In this document: positions 23,001 to 36,591 of the stretch, in pieces | How the letters are laid out: every line of letters starts with the position of its first letter | Numbering within the stretch: position 1 is the first letter of the stretch | The notes under the pieces: generated by a model | Told to the model about the DNA's origin: nothing | Databases searched by the model: none | What the model saw: only the letters and a program-made list of their open reading frames with translations | Assembly: GCA_963920765.1 (NCBI GenBank) | Contig: OY987244.1 | Coordinates: forward strand, 9,054,501-9,118,500 | DNA: 64,000 nucleotides | Origin: Ulota crispa | Taxonomy: Eukaryota; Streptophyta; Bryopsida; Orthotrichales; Orthotrichaceae | Direction: 5' to 3' | Program-made: the position numbers and the translations under genes

Positions 23001-26000
23001 GAGAAAAGGTTCAATCCAGATACTATCTTCACCGCTTTTGCGTGTTATGAGAGGTACAATAAGGGGTCACTTATTTTCGTAGAAATGAGGTGATTTGATA
23101 TTTTTATGGAGTGAATTTCAAAACGATGAATCATCAGTGAATTGTGTTACAAATGGTAGGAATTCGACCATGATATTTTTCCATAAACAATGAGAAATAG
23201 TAACCGCCTTTTCTACAGAAATAATGTTTAACTGGAAAACAACTCACAACAGCAGCTAGTAAAAAAAAGTGAAGGAAATATCAATCATCCCAAAATGATG
23301 CATGTAGGTGTCACAAACCTGCTCTGCAAGAGATCCAAGCACAAAATCTAGGGACTGTCCCTCCCAAGATTCTTTGGCAATTTCCTTTTTCCCAACTCTG
23401 CTCTTCATTGGCGAAGCTTTACTGATCTCTGGACCCACTTGTGATCGGTTGGTCCAATTAGTCCGATTTGGTGATGCAATAGTTGCAGCATTTAAGCGAG
23501 TCATCGGACTTCTGTTGTAGATCTTAGGATTAACAATATTAGTTCTATGATTTTGCCTGTGATTCTCTTGATCATCTAGCATTCGGTCTGGGCTTCGTCT
23601 TGAAGGTGAATTCGACGGCCAAGGCTTCTTGCGAGTGCAAGTTACAGGACTGTTGTGATCCGATCGAGGGTTTGCAGACGTGCTTCTCTCATTCTGCACG
23701 AGGTTATGAAGGGATGCATCATCCATTTCCCGATCTAGACTTCTTCGGAAAGGAGACCTTGATAGCCAAGGTTTACTGTAGTTTCGATCCGAAAATATTT
23801 TGGCGACTCCTGAGGAACAAGATCCATTAGTGATCTCTTTTGCTCGTTTCATGGCTTTTACGTAGTCGTCTTGAAAATTTCCAGTCTTCCATGCAGTTAT
23901 CAGAGTGTCAGCAACGTTACTAGTAGATTTTGCACCAGCATCTTTCCTCGAATTTCCTTCCTCTGCTAAATTTTCATTGGGGTGCAATGCTGGTATTTCA
24001 CGAGATAATCGTGTGTCTTCCGATTTCCGCAGCTTCTCTCTCCTTGTTGACAATTCATTTGAAAAACCGTTAGTCTCTTTCGAGCTTAGGACCTTCTGGT
24101 TCCTTCTTCGAGGACTAATCACTTGAGGTACCTGTCAAGAAGCATGGACAGAAGTCATGATCCGATTAGTCATATACAACGATACTATGTCAAGCCCGTG
24201 GCACTCGAATTGCTATGGATTCAAAAAAGGAATCCACAAATAGTAATATACAGACACCCGAATGTACTTGCGCATACCTTGGTCACTGGTGAGTGGAAAC
24301 GATTAGAAAACGGTTTCGTTTTCGTGCTTGCGTTTTCCAAAGCCTCCACTTCCACGCCTTCAGGATTGGCTTTTGGATACTTCCAAGACCGCGGAACTGA
24401 CCTGTCTCTTACTAATATCGACCTAGAATTGAGTAGACTTTTAACACTGGTTGCTGGAGTGTGGCAGTTTCGCGTGCTTGGGTTGACAACAGGCTGATCC
24501 AATCTGGCGCTTGAACGGTAATCGTCCTGCTGATCTGTGTTTCTCTTGGGCCTTGAGTTGGTAACTCTACCGCCTCGTACAGGGGGCGAGGAAGGTTCTG
24601 ACTTGACTGAACTATTCCCAGTAGGAGTCTCGAGGTTCCTTCTACTCGCTTGTTTCTTCTCATCAATATAGCTTTTCCAAACAGCTTTCTGTCTCGGCTT
24701 TGGTTCCTGAACACGCTTCTCCTGACATGCGGATACATTGCTCTTCCTTGAGTTTTCTTCTCTCGGTTTACCAATTTCAAAAATCAACTGCACCAGCATA
24801 GAACAGGGATTTCTTACCATCACAGCTAACTTGTGCCATTTAAGCCTTTAATAGTAACAAGGACAAAAATAAATTACCTATATGTCAAATTAAAATTTAG
24901 TACAGTTCCACCATAGACACCATTAGTCATTATTTGGCAAGAGTTATTGTCCTACCAAGACAAATGACTTCATGCTTTAAGAAAGTCAAGCTAGATATGT
25001 ATTCTTGTATCTTGAATACAAGACTACCACTGATTCTTCGCTATTACAGTATGAAGTAACCGAGAGTTTACCTCAGTTCCTGGGTAGCTTTCGGCAGGCC
25101 CATTCCACGTCTCATACCTAGCTCCAACATCTTTGTTCCTATTCCTCGGAAAGCTTGAGTCTCTTCCGACCACTTTAGAAACAGGATCGTTCCCAAGTCC
25201 CTGATCATCAGTGAGTTGATCCTCACGAGTTTCCCACTTTGTATCAATGACACTTTTTGAAGTAATCCGCTGGTCTTGAGAAATCACCGGCCCAGTATGA
25301 GGACGAACAGGATGGGCCCAGCTTCTGCTGGTGTCAATATCCTGCTTGTTTATGTCAGGCAAATTATTTGTACGAGTTCCAGATGACGGACGATGTTTTT
25401 CTCTGAGAGGGGATGCATACACGTTGGCTTCCAGGTTTTCTTTCTCGACGTCAACATCTTCTCCTCTCTGTGAGTTAGAAAGTGCCTTCAAATTCTCTCT
25501 CACGTTTCGGATAAATGGGACCTTTTCTTCGTTACGCGTTGCTTCTTTATTCCCCTCGCTCTCACATGTTGGTCTGGAGGACCGAGGCATCAATGGTCCC
25601 GGAAGCACTTTCTTGTACCCTATCGTTCCAGACGATATGAAGGGAGGTCGTTTTCCGTTCGAAAGATCACGTTGAGATCTGTGCGTCTCGCCATTATCGT
25701 GAGTAACTGGATGGGCTACTGCAGCTGAGCTGCGCACTTGTCTTTTGTGATGGGTTCCTTTGTAGAACTGTTCCACTTCCTTCTCCACTTCGGCAGCTTC
25801 TTGGACTAGTTCCATATGATAGCGGGTTTTCCCTGGGGAAGCCTTGTCGGAAAGGTGTTTTATCCAGCTCTCCTTCTCTCTTAATTTCTCCCGTGACCTC
25901 CACCTTCTTGCTGGGCCTGCAATGTCGTCCACGTCCCTCTTCGATACATGAAATTGTCGCTTTCCAGTTCTGTCACTGCCGTCCGCATTCTGTTTTGGCA

Positions 26001-29000
26001 CCGGACATTTGTTAGGAGACTTCATCCGAGGCTGTTTCGTAACGTTACCTACTTCATGTTGGGCAGCGTTCAACTCAGATCGCTCACGAGAAACCCGCAT
26101 GGGCGATATCCCTTTCCTTTTGGTTTGAACAGGAGGGTGAGGTTCAGACTTCGTGATCTCAGGTTCGAGAATGAAGCCTGCCTCATCAGCTGAGCTTTGT
26201 TTCTGAGTAGAATTTGTCAAACTCCCATCAGCTGACTTCCAATTGCTCAATCTCTGCTCACTCAACTCTCCTTCTTTCTGCATTGTAGAGCTTTGCAGCG
26301 CATGGTACGATACAGGGTCCACCAATTGTATCTTAGTTCCTTGTATATCAATTTTGGACAGGCCCTGCTTTTCTGCATTGCCGACAGGATGGTCTTGAAG
26401 TGATTGAGGTTTCTTTTTTAAACTAGCAGTCGCGATTTGGGTCTCGAATGATCTTTCCTGTGGATTCTCTGGACTCTGCGTGATTACCGAACCTGCACAG
26501 TAATTGAACACAAAATGATTAGAGGCACTCACAAAGTACACAAGCGAAGTGACTCGCCAGTTGATACATGCTCACTTGTGTGTAAATTACAAGAAAGCTG
26601 AGAGCAAATGGACCTACAATCTCGGCTTAATTGTAATGATAAGGAAACGGAAGGAGTAGGTCAATTACGATGTCTATCGTGATCTCAATTACAAAAATCT
26701 TAAAAACGGTAGTAGAAACGTGAAATATAACTGCAAAGACAGGCAGAATTCGCACTCCTGAAACAAGAACTCAAACGTAAGCGGATTGCCCAAGAATGCA
26801 CGCTGCAGTCGAGTTCTATGCTAGTATTTCCTCACGTTAGAGCGTAAACTACAAACTACCGGCTCTCCGAGAGAGACTAAGCATGCTCGGGACGCTATAT
26901 CCACGTGAATCGGCACGATTGACACTACATGAATTCATCTGCTGAGCATCACAAACAAGTTCATAGTGTTGGCTGCCGTGGCGTGTACTTGAAATTCAAC
27001 CTTGACATTCCATTGCCCATGGATTGCGTGAGTTTCTCTTGTAAAGGCTAGGCAACATAATTCTTAAAGAATGGTACGAATAGAATACCTCATGGACACA
27101 GTGCCTACATGAATCGGGTAGGAGAAAAGCGGAACTGAGAAGGAATCTCAATACCGGGATGATCAAATACATATTGATCAGGCTAAGTTTGAATCGAGAC
27201 AGGCCAATGCTAACACCCCTAACCCTCGCTCTCTTCTTCTCGACTCTTCCTAAGACATACCGATAAGTTAAACCCTGTTTCACCATCAGGTTCGCAATCG
27301 AGAGTTAATTCTGGGGTTGGTTCTTTTACGACTGCCTTGGGCGGAGGCGGAGATAACTCTACATAACTCCTACACTTGGAGCATGTGAGGCTGGTGTGTG
27401 GCAAACCTGCAGAAGGCACCCCACAACAACCCCACGGTTTAGTCAATTCGTTGTAGGGTTTCTACTTGGCTCTTCTTTTTCAGGTCTAAGAAGATGCAAA
27501 TGGTGAGTTGTTGACACACATCTAAGCTCTCTGAGGTCGTCAGATGTGGGAAGCCCCAGATGAAGCACCATCTAACTTTTTTGGTTCAACTTGGTATCTA
27601 CATAAGGCATCCAAGTTCTCCGTTGCCAATTAATACCTCCCTACCGTATTGGATCAACGAATTGGTTGTATGGTAATTTGTGAGGTGAAAACTGAATCTC
27701 AAGTTCTGATGACATTGGAAAGGAGCTCCACGAACTAATCGATCGAAATTCTATTGTGCAGTCTGTTCTATGAGCCTTTAGCTCATCAGTAATGTAAGAG
27801 AAGGATACTCAATGTAACATTAGGTTACATCAATATGAATTATAGGTTCTCGAACGTTCAACATTAGATTACAATTTCAAAGCAAATGTTTATATCCTTA
27901 ACCTTTTTTGATTGATTCTGCCTAGAATTATTGATTCGAGGGAAAATCTCATCCACTTGTTCATCTCACAGAGTAATTGCAGAGAATTTACCTGGGCAAG
28001 AGAGAGGTTTTGAGATCTTGTGCTTGCTGTACACAGGGCGCCTCTGTTGGCTAGCACTGATTGCTCGCTTGCACGTCCCTGAGTTTGTAGCGGCATGTAT
28101 GCGATCTTGCTCACGCTCTTCTTCCCTGAAAGCTTCCTCCACTTCTTGCTCCAGCAATGCAATTCTCTGTTAACGTTCCAACCTTACGTATAACAATAAG
28201 GTAGCAAGTGGAAGTTGAAAAGCAGAATCCAAACGATACTAAAAGCTTGAACCTTCCATGATATATACGTGCAAAAGGCCCCTACGGGCAGGCCAAGGGG
28301 ATCGGCCCCATATCTAAGATTACAAAATGTTTGGAATACAGTGGGACTCATAGAGTTGTGTATTCACGATCTACATATGAAGTCGATGACCTTCAGTATA
28401 TTTTCTTAGCTGTCACAGCAATAGTGAGTTTATGGGAGAGCCCGATGTAAAACCTGAGTTTCACTGTGTGACAAGAAAGGCACATGCTACAGTCGGAAGA
28501 GGAGAATTAAGTTTCTAAACAAGGAAACCTTGACAACAGGAATATGTCACACACACCACTGTTGACGCCAGCTTCCATTTAAGAAGTTTTTCAACTCCAA
28601 GATTTTTAAAACTAAGATTCCCAAGCGAAAATATTGTAGTAGAAATACAATACCTGATCATTTAACAGCTTGGCAGCTGCAGCAGTTCCTCTTTCAAGCT
28701 TCCTCTCATTGTAGAGTCTTTCAAGCTCAATCTGGCGGGCTCTCTCACACCTGTTGCTCTCCCGCTGTTGTTCTGCTGCTCGCCATGCATCAATCTCTTC
28801 CTGCTCAGGGCAGTTGACCACTGCAGAAGAGGGCCTGTTTGTGCGATCTTGTAGGACGTCAAATCGAGAGTGCAGATATGTGTCTTTAAAGTCGATGGGG
28901 AATCCCGCAAGTTTGCTATAAATTTTCTCTCGTGTTACATCGTGAATCACTGGAGGATTCACCGTTTGAGAGCAACCTAGAGGGATCAAAATATCAATTT

Positions 29001-32000
29001 CAGTTTCAGTGTGACATCCCTGAACCATGTCTTTGGTAATGCAAAGAATCCAGACTAAATTATAAACACTCTGAAATGGAATATCTTTAGGCGGTAGCCT
29101 AACTATATCGGCTAAATGAGCAACGTATAGACAACTAAGTTCTGAGAGACCCACCCTAAACGTGACTTATTTTTACCTTTCAGCATTTCCAAGTAATCAA
29201 AGTCAAGGTGAAGGGTGCAAAAGCGATTTCAATTCCACTGGCAAGTTTCCGATCATCAAATATGAGATGCACAAAGCGAATTTTACTTCAATAACTAGGA
29301 AAAGTAAACATGTGAGTTTCGAAAAGATGCATTTGACTTCGAGATTTTAAATGAAGTTTGCCAGTTTAACGGTACTTCCCTTTTGCAATCTCAAAGACTC
29401 CAATGCATCGCTAATGATAATCACAATACTCCTTTATGTTCCAGTAGCATAGATAGCATTGAGTTCATATTCATTTTACGTGTTCATTGTCGTTACCGTA
29501 AGCTTCTTTTTCCTGTTGTTTCGGTTTTGCCCCATGATTGTAGCGGCGAGCAAAACTCCGCTCGATGCTGGATACACTCTCCACAATCTTCCTCCGTAGT
29601 GTTGAAGCATTTTCCCCTCTCTCTCTCAATTCTTTCTGCTCTCGTTCCTTGAAATACATATTATGGGCAACCCCTAAAGTGTCAGATCTGTAACACGGAT
29701 TGCTCGATTGTGATTTTAATTAATGCAGATACAATACTTGAATGTGAACATTAAGAGTATGACCATCCTTAATCAAAACAGGTAGGCAGTGACAGGGTAT
29801 TCTCTAGTTGGTAGATATCCAAACAAGGAAGTCACGATGCTGCACCTTCTGCAAGGCCTCCTCAAACCGCAGAGTGTCCCAATACCGGCTCTCCTCCGCC
29901 TGCCTCGCGAGCAACTCTTCCTTTGCTGCCTGCAAAGACACGAGATGCCTTGCCTCATTAACCGGGCATCGCAATTTCTCGCGTATGTAAACTTTCACCG
30001 CACACAAAATACCAGACGACTTTAAAACATCTGTAAGCTCAAATGAAATCTTCCTTGATTACACCAATCTGCTCCAATTTTTAGAGTGAACAATAATTCT
30101 AACTAGTAAGAAGATGGTCCCAAGGCCTCCCATCATTGGCAATATGCAAACTGTTGACTGCAACTTCGATCCAGATCAGCTGGTACAGTTGTTAAATTGA
30201 GGTGCAGTCTATTTAATAGCACACAAATACTCTTTGCAGGACTCGCAACACAATCTGTACCACTAATACGTCTCTACACTGTCTCTCAAAATTGACCAAG
30301 AAAAATCACAAGACAATAGGGAGATGGATAGAAAGATGCCTTGTTCCGCTCAACCAGCAGTGCAGCATCATGGCTAAGGCCAATGCTTTGACATGCGTTT
30401 GCGTACTCTTCCTCCAAACTTGCAATGCGTCGTCGCTGATCTTGACTCCAAACCTCCTAAATCCCTCGCACGAAGAGCTAGTGAGTCACTTACATCCATA
30501 TGCACCGGGCACACACAATTCTGAAAACAACAGTGGAATACAGAGAATAAAAAGGATGGATTCCTTACACTTCCAAAAGAAGGCAAAGATAACAGGAGTG
30601 CTAAATTGTAGAAAACGTATTATAGCACGAGCAAGAGTCAGACAAACGATGCAACTCATCATCCCCTAATCTAGATAGCAGGGTAGTCCAAGTCCATTTT
30701 CTCCTCACTTGACATAACAAAGGGACACTTTATAAAATGAAATTCACATCATGTATTCGGAAGAGCTCAGAGATATCAAATAAAGTTGAATATTCAATCA
30801 GGCATTGAGAAAGGGTTGAGATGCACCATGAACTAAGAGCATAAACGTACCTTGAGATGATTAATAAGCATTTTGCTGTCTTTAGTTTTACGATCCCTAA
30901 AGTCAGCAATACGTTGTGAAGCAAAAAGCATTTCTTGAGCTCGCACCTAATCCAACACACCCACCACGTTACTGGAACTCATGATAAGAACGATCTCCTA
31001 AGTAAAATCTTACAAAACGTTGTACTTCTGGAAAAGGAAAATTTGATTCTCAGAGATTATGTAGGTCGCAACCGTTCTAGGTTTATAGAGCATTATATTA
31101 GATAGAGCATGCAAAACCGGAAGCTGGTGGTTGCTTCAAACTAGTGTAGGCATTTTCTGGGTTGCACACATTGTTTGAGTTCAGATGCAATAAACTACTG
31201 TAGACAGTAGGAAAGACACATTTCATGAATAGGTTTCGAGATTGGACTGCTGTAGTTCTAAAGCATCATTCGAATCCAGCCAGCATCATAAGATGGCTCC
31301 TTACAGTCAACCGGTCTCGATACATCGCTCAATTAACTAGGGTGTTTTGACCTCCAAACAAACCTGCAGAATACGATTCGTCCGCAACTTGTCCTTATAC
31401 TGGCGGGATTGCGCTTTAAGCTCCTCGGCAGTTAAAGGACATGTCCCATGCGCACATATCTGGAGGTATCAATTAAGAAGAACATGTGGCAGAAACCACG
31501 ATAAAAATGTGTTACTATACCTTTCTCAACCTTCATGACACCTCAGCGAAAAGCACAATTAGGTCTTATAGAAGAGTTCCGGTACAAGAGGTAGGGCTCG
31601 ATGTATTTCCATAGTGACAGCAGTTGTTATATCTAATTCTCGACATTGCGGATGACGCGGCCTGAGCTAGACTGTTCAGTATATGCATTTGGAAAGACAT
31701 AAGTCGGCATCACAGCATTGCAGATTCAAAAATCCGTACATTTCAAGAGACTCAGAAACGTAGGCATAATTTCCGTGGGGAGAAGTTAATATTCATTACT
31801 GCTGACTAAGAGACGATGATTAAACGAGAGTTGAGGTACGCGCTACAATGTCGCGCAGAGTGAGAAAGAAAAACCTTCTCGGCGATCGGTTGCTCAGGAG
31901 CTGCAACTGAAAGGGTCTCTTGCACCTTCCGCTGTAGATATTTCTCCCTTTTCTGCCTCTCTTGCTCCAACCTCCTCTCTTGACAAGGGTCCGACGATGG

Positions 32001-32003
32001 CAT
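20009..32003 (-). CDS. CEP295/Ana1-like centriole protein (large coiled-coil protein)
   Basis: Seventeen exons join into 2065 codons with every GT-AG phase compatible: 32003-31875, 31459-31364, 30946-30851, 30456-30355, 29929-29846, 29647-29497, 28976-28654, 28166-27992, 27406-27284, 26492-25072, 24787-24278, 24131-23319, 22986-22837, 22593-21342, 21113-20867, 20662-20194, 20065-20009. A stop lies in frame upstream of the ATG. Residues about 1-385 are charged and helical. Residues 64-145 follow the animal CEP295 N-terminal pattern: RxLQVRxQE, a Gln/Arg stretch, a tryptophan, ASLEEEYANACQSIG, then H-x-x-A. Residues 220-385 follow its next helical block. Residues 430-2047 are low-complexity Ser/Pro/Arg/Lys, with an internal duplication (KPWLSRSPFRRSLDR and KPWPSNSPSRRSPDR) and a Gly-Asn run (ENGNGNGNGN). 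CEP295/Ana1 helps centrioles mature into centrosomes or basal bodies; a plant copy would act in sperm basal bodies. Coding is firm, the family likely. The exon 9 donor is the least certain border. Confidence 0.8.
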
Positions 32004-35000
32004 ATTTGCCAATCTCTTTATCCTGAACCCTAGCAGCAACACGTCTTGCTACATCTCTGTAGACGGGTCGCAAAGAATAAAGTGACAACGTTCTTGTTCA
32101 TGATAGAACGACGTGCTTCAACGAGTTGTCAGCTCATTTCGCAAGACTCCATTGCGTCGCCAATCGATTGGGCTCTATTAGGTGCTGCCTCCTTCCTTGC
32201 GCATTGATACGCGCCTGACTCAGAGCTACTTACAGTCGCATTGTATCTAATTAGACCGAATCTCTTCCGATCCAAACATGTAACGGACAAGTAAGAATGT
32301 GATCGAACTCAAATTTCAAAAGAGTCGTACGAAAGCAACGCCATTCGCATTGCAAATCATAGCCACAGGAAACCAGCGAAAATTTAAAAAGACATGTCTG
32401 CAACAGAAATCGCTACAAAGTAACAATGAACACCTTAATCGCAAGTGCTGCATATCATTAACTAAGCCGTGTGTCTTGCAAAAACTTCGTGCTCTCCAAT
32501 TACAAACATTCGACAGTCCAGAGGAAGCCCTCTCTCAATCGGTCGCAAGTAGCTCTCCAACAACCAATCGCCACTTAATCACGCATGTCAACAAGTTTTT
32601 TCCTATCGAGTTACAGCACTCAAAAGACTCAGCACAACTACGACGACGGGATAACTTTTAGTAAGAAGTTTTTTTTTTCTACGCAGTGGCACGCTTTCCA
32701 ACTGCCCTGCAAGAACAAGAGACCCTTGCCTTGCCGCAAAACCCCGAGTACAAAACGAGAGGGCGATGATGGAATTGAGGAAGGATAGTATCGAAGTTTA
32801 AGAGATCGAGTGGAAAAAGAGCCACAAGAAGAAACGGACAAGAAGTTAGTTAGGTTACGCTAGTCTGAAGCGGTTAGCGATTCTTTCCCTTTCCCTTCTG
32901 CTTGATTGATTCTCTGCAAATCAAGCGCAGTTGTCCGACCGAGCAAAGGAGGCATTACAATGAAATGCTTACAATTTTGAAAATTCGAATGATGACTAGC
33001 AAATGAATCCTACGACAACGACTTCAGAGGTGGAAATCATAGCAGGTCTGTAACGGGACGTAGTGTCTGTCTGGGGCGATTACAACACGTCCTGTCTCTC
33101 GCTCAAGTCGTTCCTTGTCTGAAGTGGCTGCTGCTCACAACCAAGGAGAAGATGCTCGGCGACCTGATGCATGCACATGGCCTCATTCCTGTGTGTACCT
33201 GGTCCTCAAAATACGCGGCTAGAGCTTGAAATTCAAAATACTGGAGATTGATTCTGTCCATAATATGACAAAGGTGCATTCGGTACACGAGGAGTCTGTC
33301 AACACATACTCAGCAGATAGCAATTCATTTGCTGCCCTGTACATCGACAATTCGGTGTTACAACAAAAACGATGACCAGAATCACGATCGAAGTCCTCTT
33401 CTAAAAATTCAAATCTTGTGTACAACTGCACAAACATGCGCACCATAGTTTCTTCCTAAGATTCTAATCATTGTAACTACGCAACCCCGATGCTTCTGCA
33501 GCTCTTCAATAAAGAAGATCGCACAGAACTTCGACTTGCCGAGCATGTCGGGTTTTGGAGATCTGCGTGCTTAACAGACGTTTCATCGTTCAATGACAAT
33601 GTCTTCATGAAATTTGCTGCGAGCTCGTCTCAAGAAAGCCCGCTCCACGCGCAGAAATAACTTGAAGTCTGAAGCCTAAGCCTTTAACACCTCCTGCTGA
33701 TCCATCTTATAAAGCAGCTCGGCTTTGCAGGCTCATCAAATTCCGGAATATAGCATAAGCCGTTGTGCCAACATTCAAATCATTTCCATGCCTTGTGCAA
33801 AATCGCTTGTTTCCGTCTGTCGTTGTCATAAGACCGTCCTCTGTTTTCCTTTCTCTTCAGTGCTCTTATTTGAATGCACCACTCGACTTTCGATCGTTCA
33901 CCAGGCCCGGGGAACAGCACATTCAAGCTCTGCCACACTAACTAATGCCGACAACGCTGGACTGTGCCATCGTCAAGAAATACATACAACCTGATTAAGA
34001 GCCTCGCTGCGCTCTGCGATTAATAAAAAGCTGCTGCTGACACCAGGATACTTAAACCAACGGCGGCAAGAGTGTATATTAACTCATTTAGCGAAGAAAA
34101 TCCAAATGCTCAAATTCGCTTATACATCGCAGGTGACTGCGGGACAGGAGTAAAGCGCTCGAGAGTCCGAGTTACGGTATCCATGGAAGCGGCTGCCCGG
34201 CGCATAAGCTCCAACAATAGTATCCAGTTCGCCATGGTCACGTCTTGGTGAGCAATCGCCACGACAGAAAGCCTCCAGGGCAGTGCAAGCTAAGCTATCT
34301 TCTAACCACGCTAAGAGAGATCCCTCCAGTCTCCATCCCTTCTCAGAACCTACTCGCCATCGCCACAGAGATCATGCCGGTGCACATACAAGTCACCGCA
34401 AAGCATTGGAAGTCGAATAACTTACGCCTCGTCAGAAAAAAAAAACTCAAATGCATACACTATAGTGATCGACCGACGCACGCCAACCGAAGTAGTACTG
34501 CAGTAATTTCTGAACCGCTTGGCACCACGAGCGAATATCAACACGCACGACAAACATGGACACACACATGAATGGTCACAGGTGCCGAGCGAGGGAGGAA
34601 GCCAAAATCCCTGGAGGCAAACTTCCAGAAAGACAAGAAACAGAAGCAGAATGTGCGCTCCAAGTGGCAGAGGAGTGGAGAAACTTTATGGAGGAGCAAA
34701 GGACCTTTTTCCCTGACTTTCACCAGGTCTGACAAATCGCAGATCTCGACGACGGCGTAGACGACGGCCAAATGGGCCAATGCGCAGATTAATTTACAGA
34801 TCTTTCGCGCAGTAGCTCCTTAATTACAAATTAAGCAAAGATGGAGCGATATTCCGGGATCAGCTCAGTTATACCATCCAACCACGGTCACGTGTATTGC
34901 GTGCTTCTTGAACCCCTAATGGATGTTGCTGTGTTGTATACGGATTCCCGTGTTGTATACGGATGGGGTATTTGGATAGCACATGAATCCCATTGAAATT

Positions 35001-35140
35001 GTAAATTACAAGCCAAGTTAGAAACATAATATTGGTCAATTAGGATTATTGGGGGAATTTTTTGTGTTTGTTGTGAAGTTTTTTTCAAGTACTAAATGGT
35101 TCTCCTTCAAATACATATAACACTTTTGGTAGACAACATC
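32004..35140. other. spacer upstream of the CEP295-like gene, no gene recognised
   Basis: The part just above 32003 is the probable 5' leader and promoter of the CEP295-like gene. Around 33000-34850 base composition is closer to genic DNA than to the AT-rich repeats. Frames of 60-110 codons overlap on both strands (for example 34245-34571 plus and 34538-34780 minus), but none has a recognisable domain or a consistent splice path. It may hold untranslated exons or a non-coding transcript. A short direct repeat, TGTTGTATACGGAT, occurs twice at about 34930-34964. Confidence 0.4.
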
Positions 35141-35146
35141 CTTTAA

Positions 35147-35610
35147 CCCCTGGGCGCCTAGCCCATATTCATCAAAATCTAAACCCACTCACACTCAATC
35201 CAACCAAATTGTCATCACAAACAAGATCCACAAAATCTAACTATATTAACTGGTAGGTGAGACAAGCTTCAAAGTATAGGGAAAAAGACAAATGGTTTGA
35301 CCATACCAATAGAAAGATTATAACAAGTCAAACAAGAACTTTTTCGTTTATGAGCGCCCCATTTTGAGGTCCTGGGGCACTCAGGGGCTAAAGGACCATA
35401 GGGCATAGTACATACGTTGTCGTATAATTAGTATTTGCTACTAGTACAAAGTTTTAATTTGGGATCTCAAGTCGCTCACTAGAATTGCTTTGATCTATTC
35501 TTCAACTTCTTCGTTGATTTCAAATGTAGTAGAGGTGTGGATCCATTCCAAATACAAGAAAAATGCCCCGTATTGTATTGGTTGAAGCGGCACGCTCAGT
35601 CCTTTAGGGG
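35147..35610. mobile_element. two adjoining TTAA-bounded elements (a and b)
   Basis: TTAA (35143-35146) precedes CCCCTGGGCGCCTAG. An inverted match GGCACTCAGGGG ends near 35393 and is followed by CTAA, a one-base variant of TTAA; this is element a. CTAAAGGACCATAGGG then starts element b, which ends AGTCCTTTAGGGG at 35610, followed by TTAA (35611-35614). Both are non-coding. The join at 35393 is the weakest border of the chain. Confidence 0.55.
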
Positions 35611-35614
35611 TTAA

Positions 35615-36371
35615 CCCGTGAGCACCCAAGCTGTATTCACCAAAATCAAGGTTTTTGGAAACCAACAACTTTGATGTATTATATCTCAATCAATCAGATG
35701 ATCCACAAAAATTGACCATTGAAAATAGTGGAACACCTACTTAGAAAATGGCTTGCAATTTTTGGGAACAATTAACCGTGGGAGATGAGAGATTATAACA
35801 TTTGATCAAACAACATGTGATGACTAAATCTCAATTTTTGGTAGGTAGTTGCTATTTGATAATTTTTACAAAAATTCTATAAGCCCCTGATTCATCTTCA
35901 ATTTTGTGAGCAACAAGATTAGATGTGAATTGAATGCACACACTTGTAAATTATTGAAGATTGCACTTCCTTTTATGTCAAGTTTTAAGGCTTCAAATTG
36001 CTATTGCACAAAAACAATGACCAGCACAGTCGGTGAGGATTGCCATAATAAAGGTTTACAACATACTTGAACCTTTGCAAACAACTTTCTAGCTACCACA
36101 AGGCACACAAAAGGAAGCTTGTAAGGGATATTGAGCGGTTGCAACCTCTAAAATGCTGCTTGCCACCACGCCCCGTATGGTGTTTCACCCATTCAAACCT
36201 CTTGCAACACTTGTACAACACTTGACTTTCCTTGCCATTACTCCATTAACATGGATAGCTTGAATATTTTCATAATTGTAGTTTAAAGTAAGATTAAAAA
36301 ATTAAATCCGGTTCCTCAAACAAGCATCTAAAGTTCCAAATGATAGGATCCCATCACTAGGCGCTACAGGG
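35615..36371. mobile_element. TTAA-bounded element c, paralogue of 53091-53852
   Basis: TTAA (35611-35614), left end CCCGTGAGCACCCAAG, right end GGCGCTACAGGG at 36371, TTAA (36372-36375). The interior matches 53091-53852 in the same direction almost throughout, including GGGAGATGAGAGATTATAAC and a CTTGCCACCACGCCCC block. It contains no coding frame of note. Confidence 0.8.
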
Positions 36372-36375
36372 TTAA

Positions 36376-36587
36376 CCCTTGAAGGACCCTTGGGCTCTAG
36401 AGCTACGGTACCAAATACAATTGCAACCAATATTCAAAAGTTTGAATCAATTGGAGATTAAGTGTTACAACCATACATATTGAAGGATTATATGGTGATG
36501 AATGCATAATTTTTTTTGGAAAGCCCTTAGAGCAGTTCAAGTATGTTTATACATATGGCCTCAAAGGGCTATGTGGCCGTTCAAGAG
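36376..36587. mobile_element. TTAA-bounded element d (212 bp)
   Basis: TTAA (36372-36375), left end CCCTTGAAGGACCCTTGG, right end GGCCGTTCAAGAG at 36587, TTAA (36588-36591). The ends agree as CYCTTGAAxGRCC. It shares its left TTAA with element c. Confidence 0.65.
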
Positions 36588-36591
36588 TTAA

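Noticed and set aside
31894..32088. Alternative frame over the first exon of the CEP295-like gene (MSLYSLRPVYRDVARRV...)
   Set aside because: It has a plausible look, but only the frame starting MPSSDPCQ fits the phase of the donor at 31875 and the following exon.
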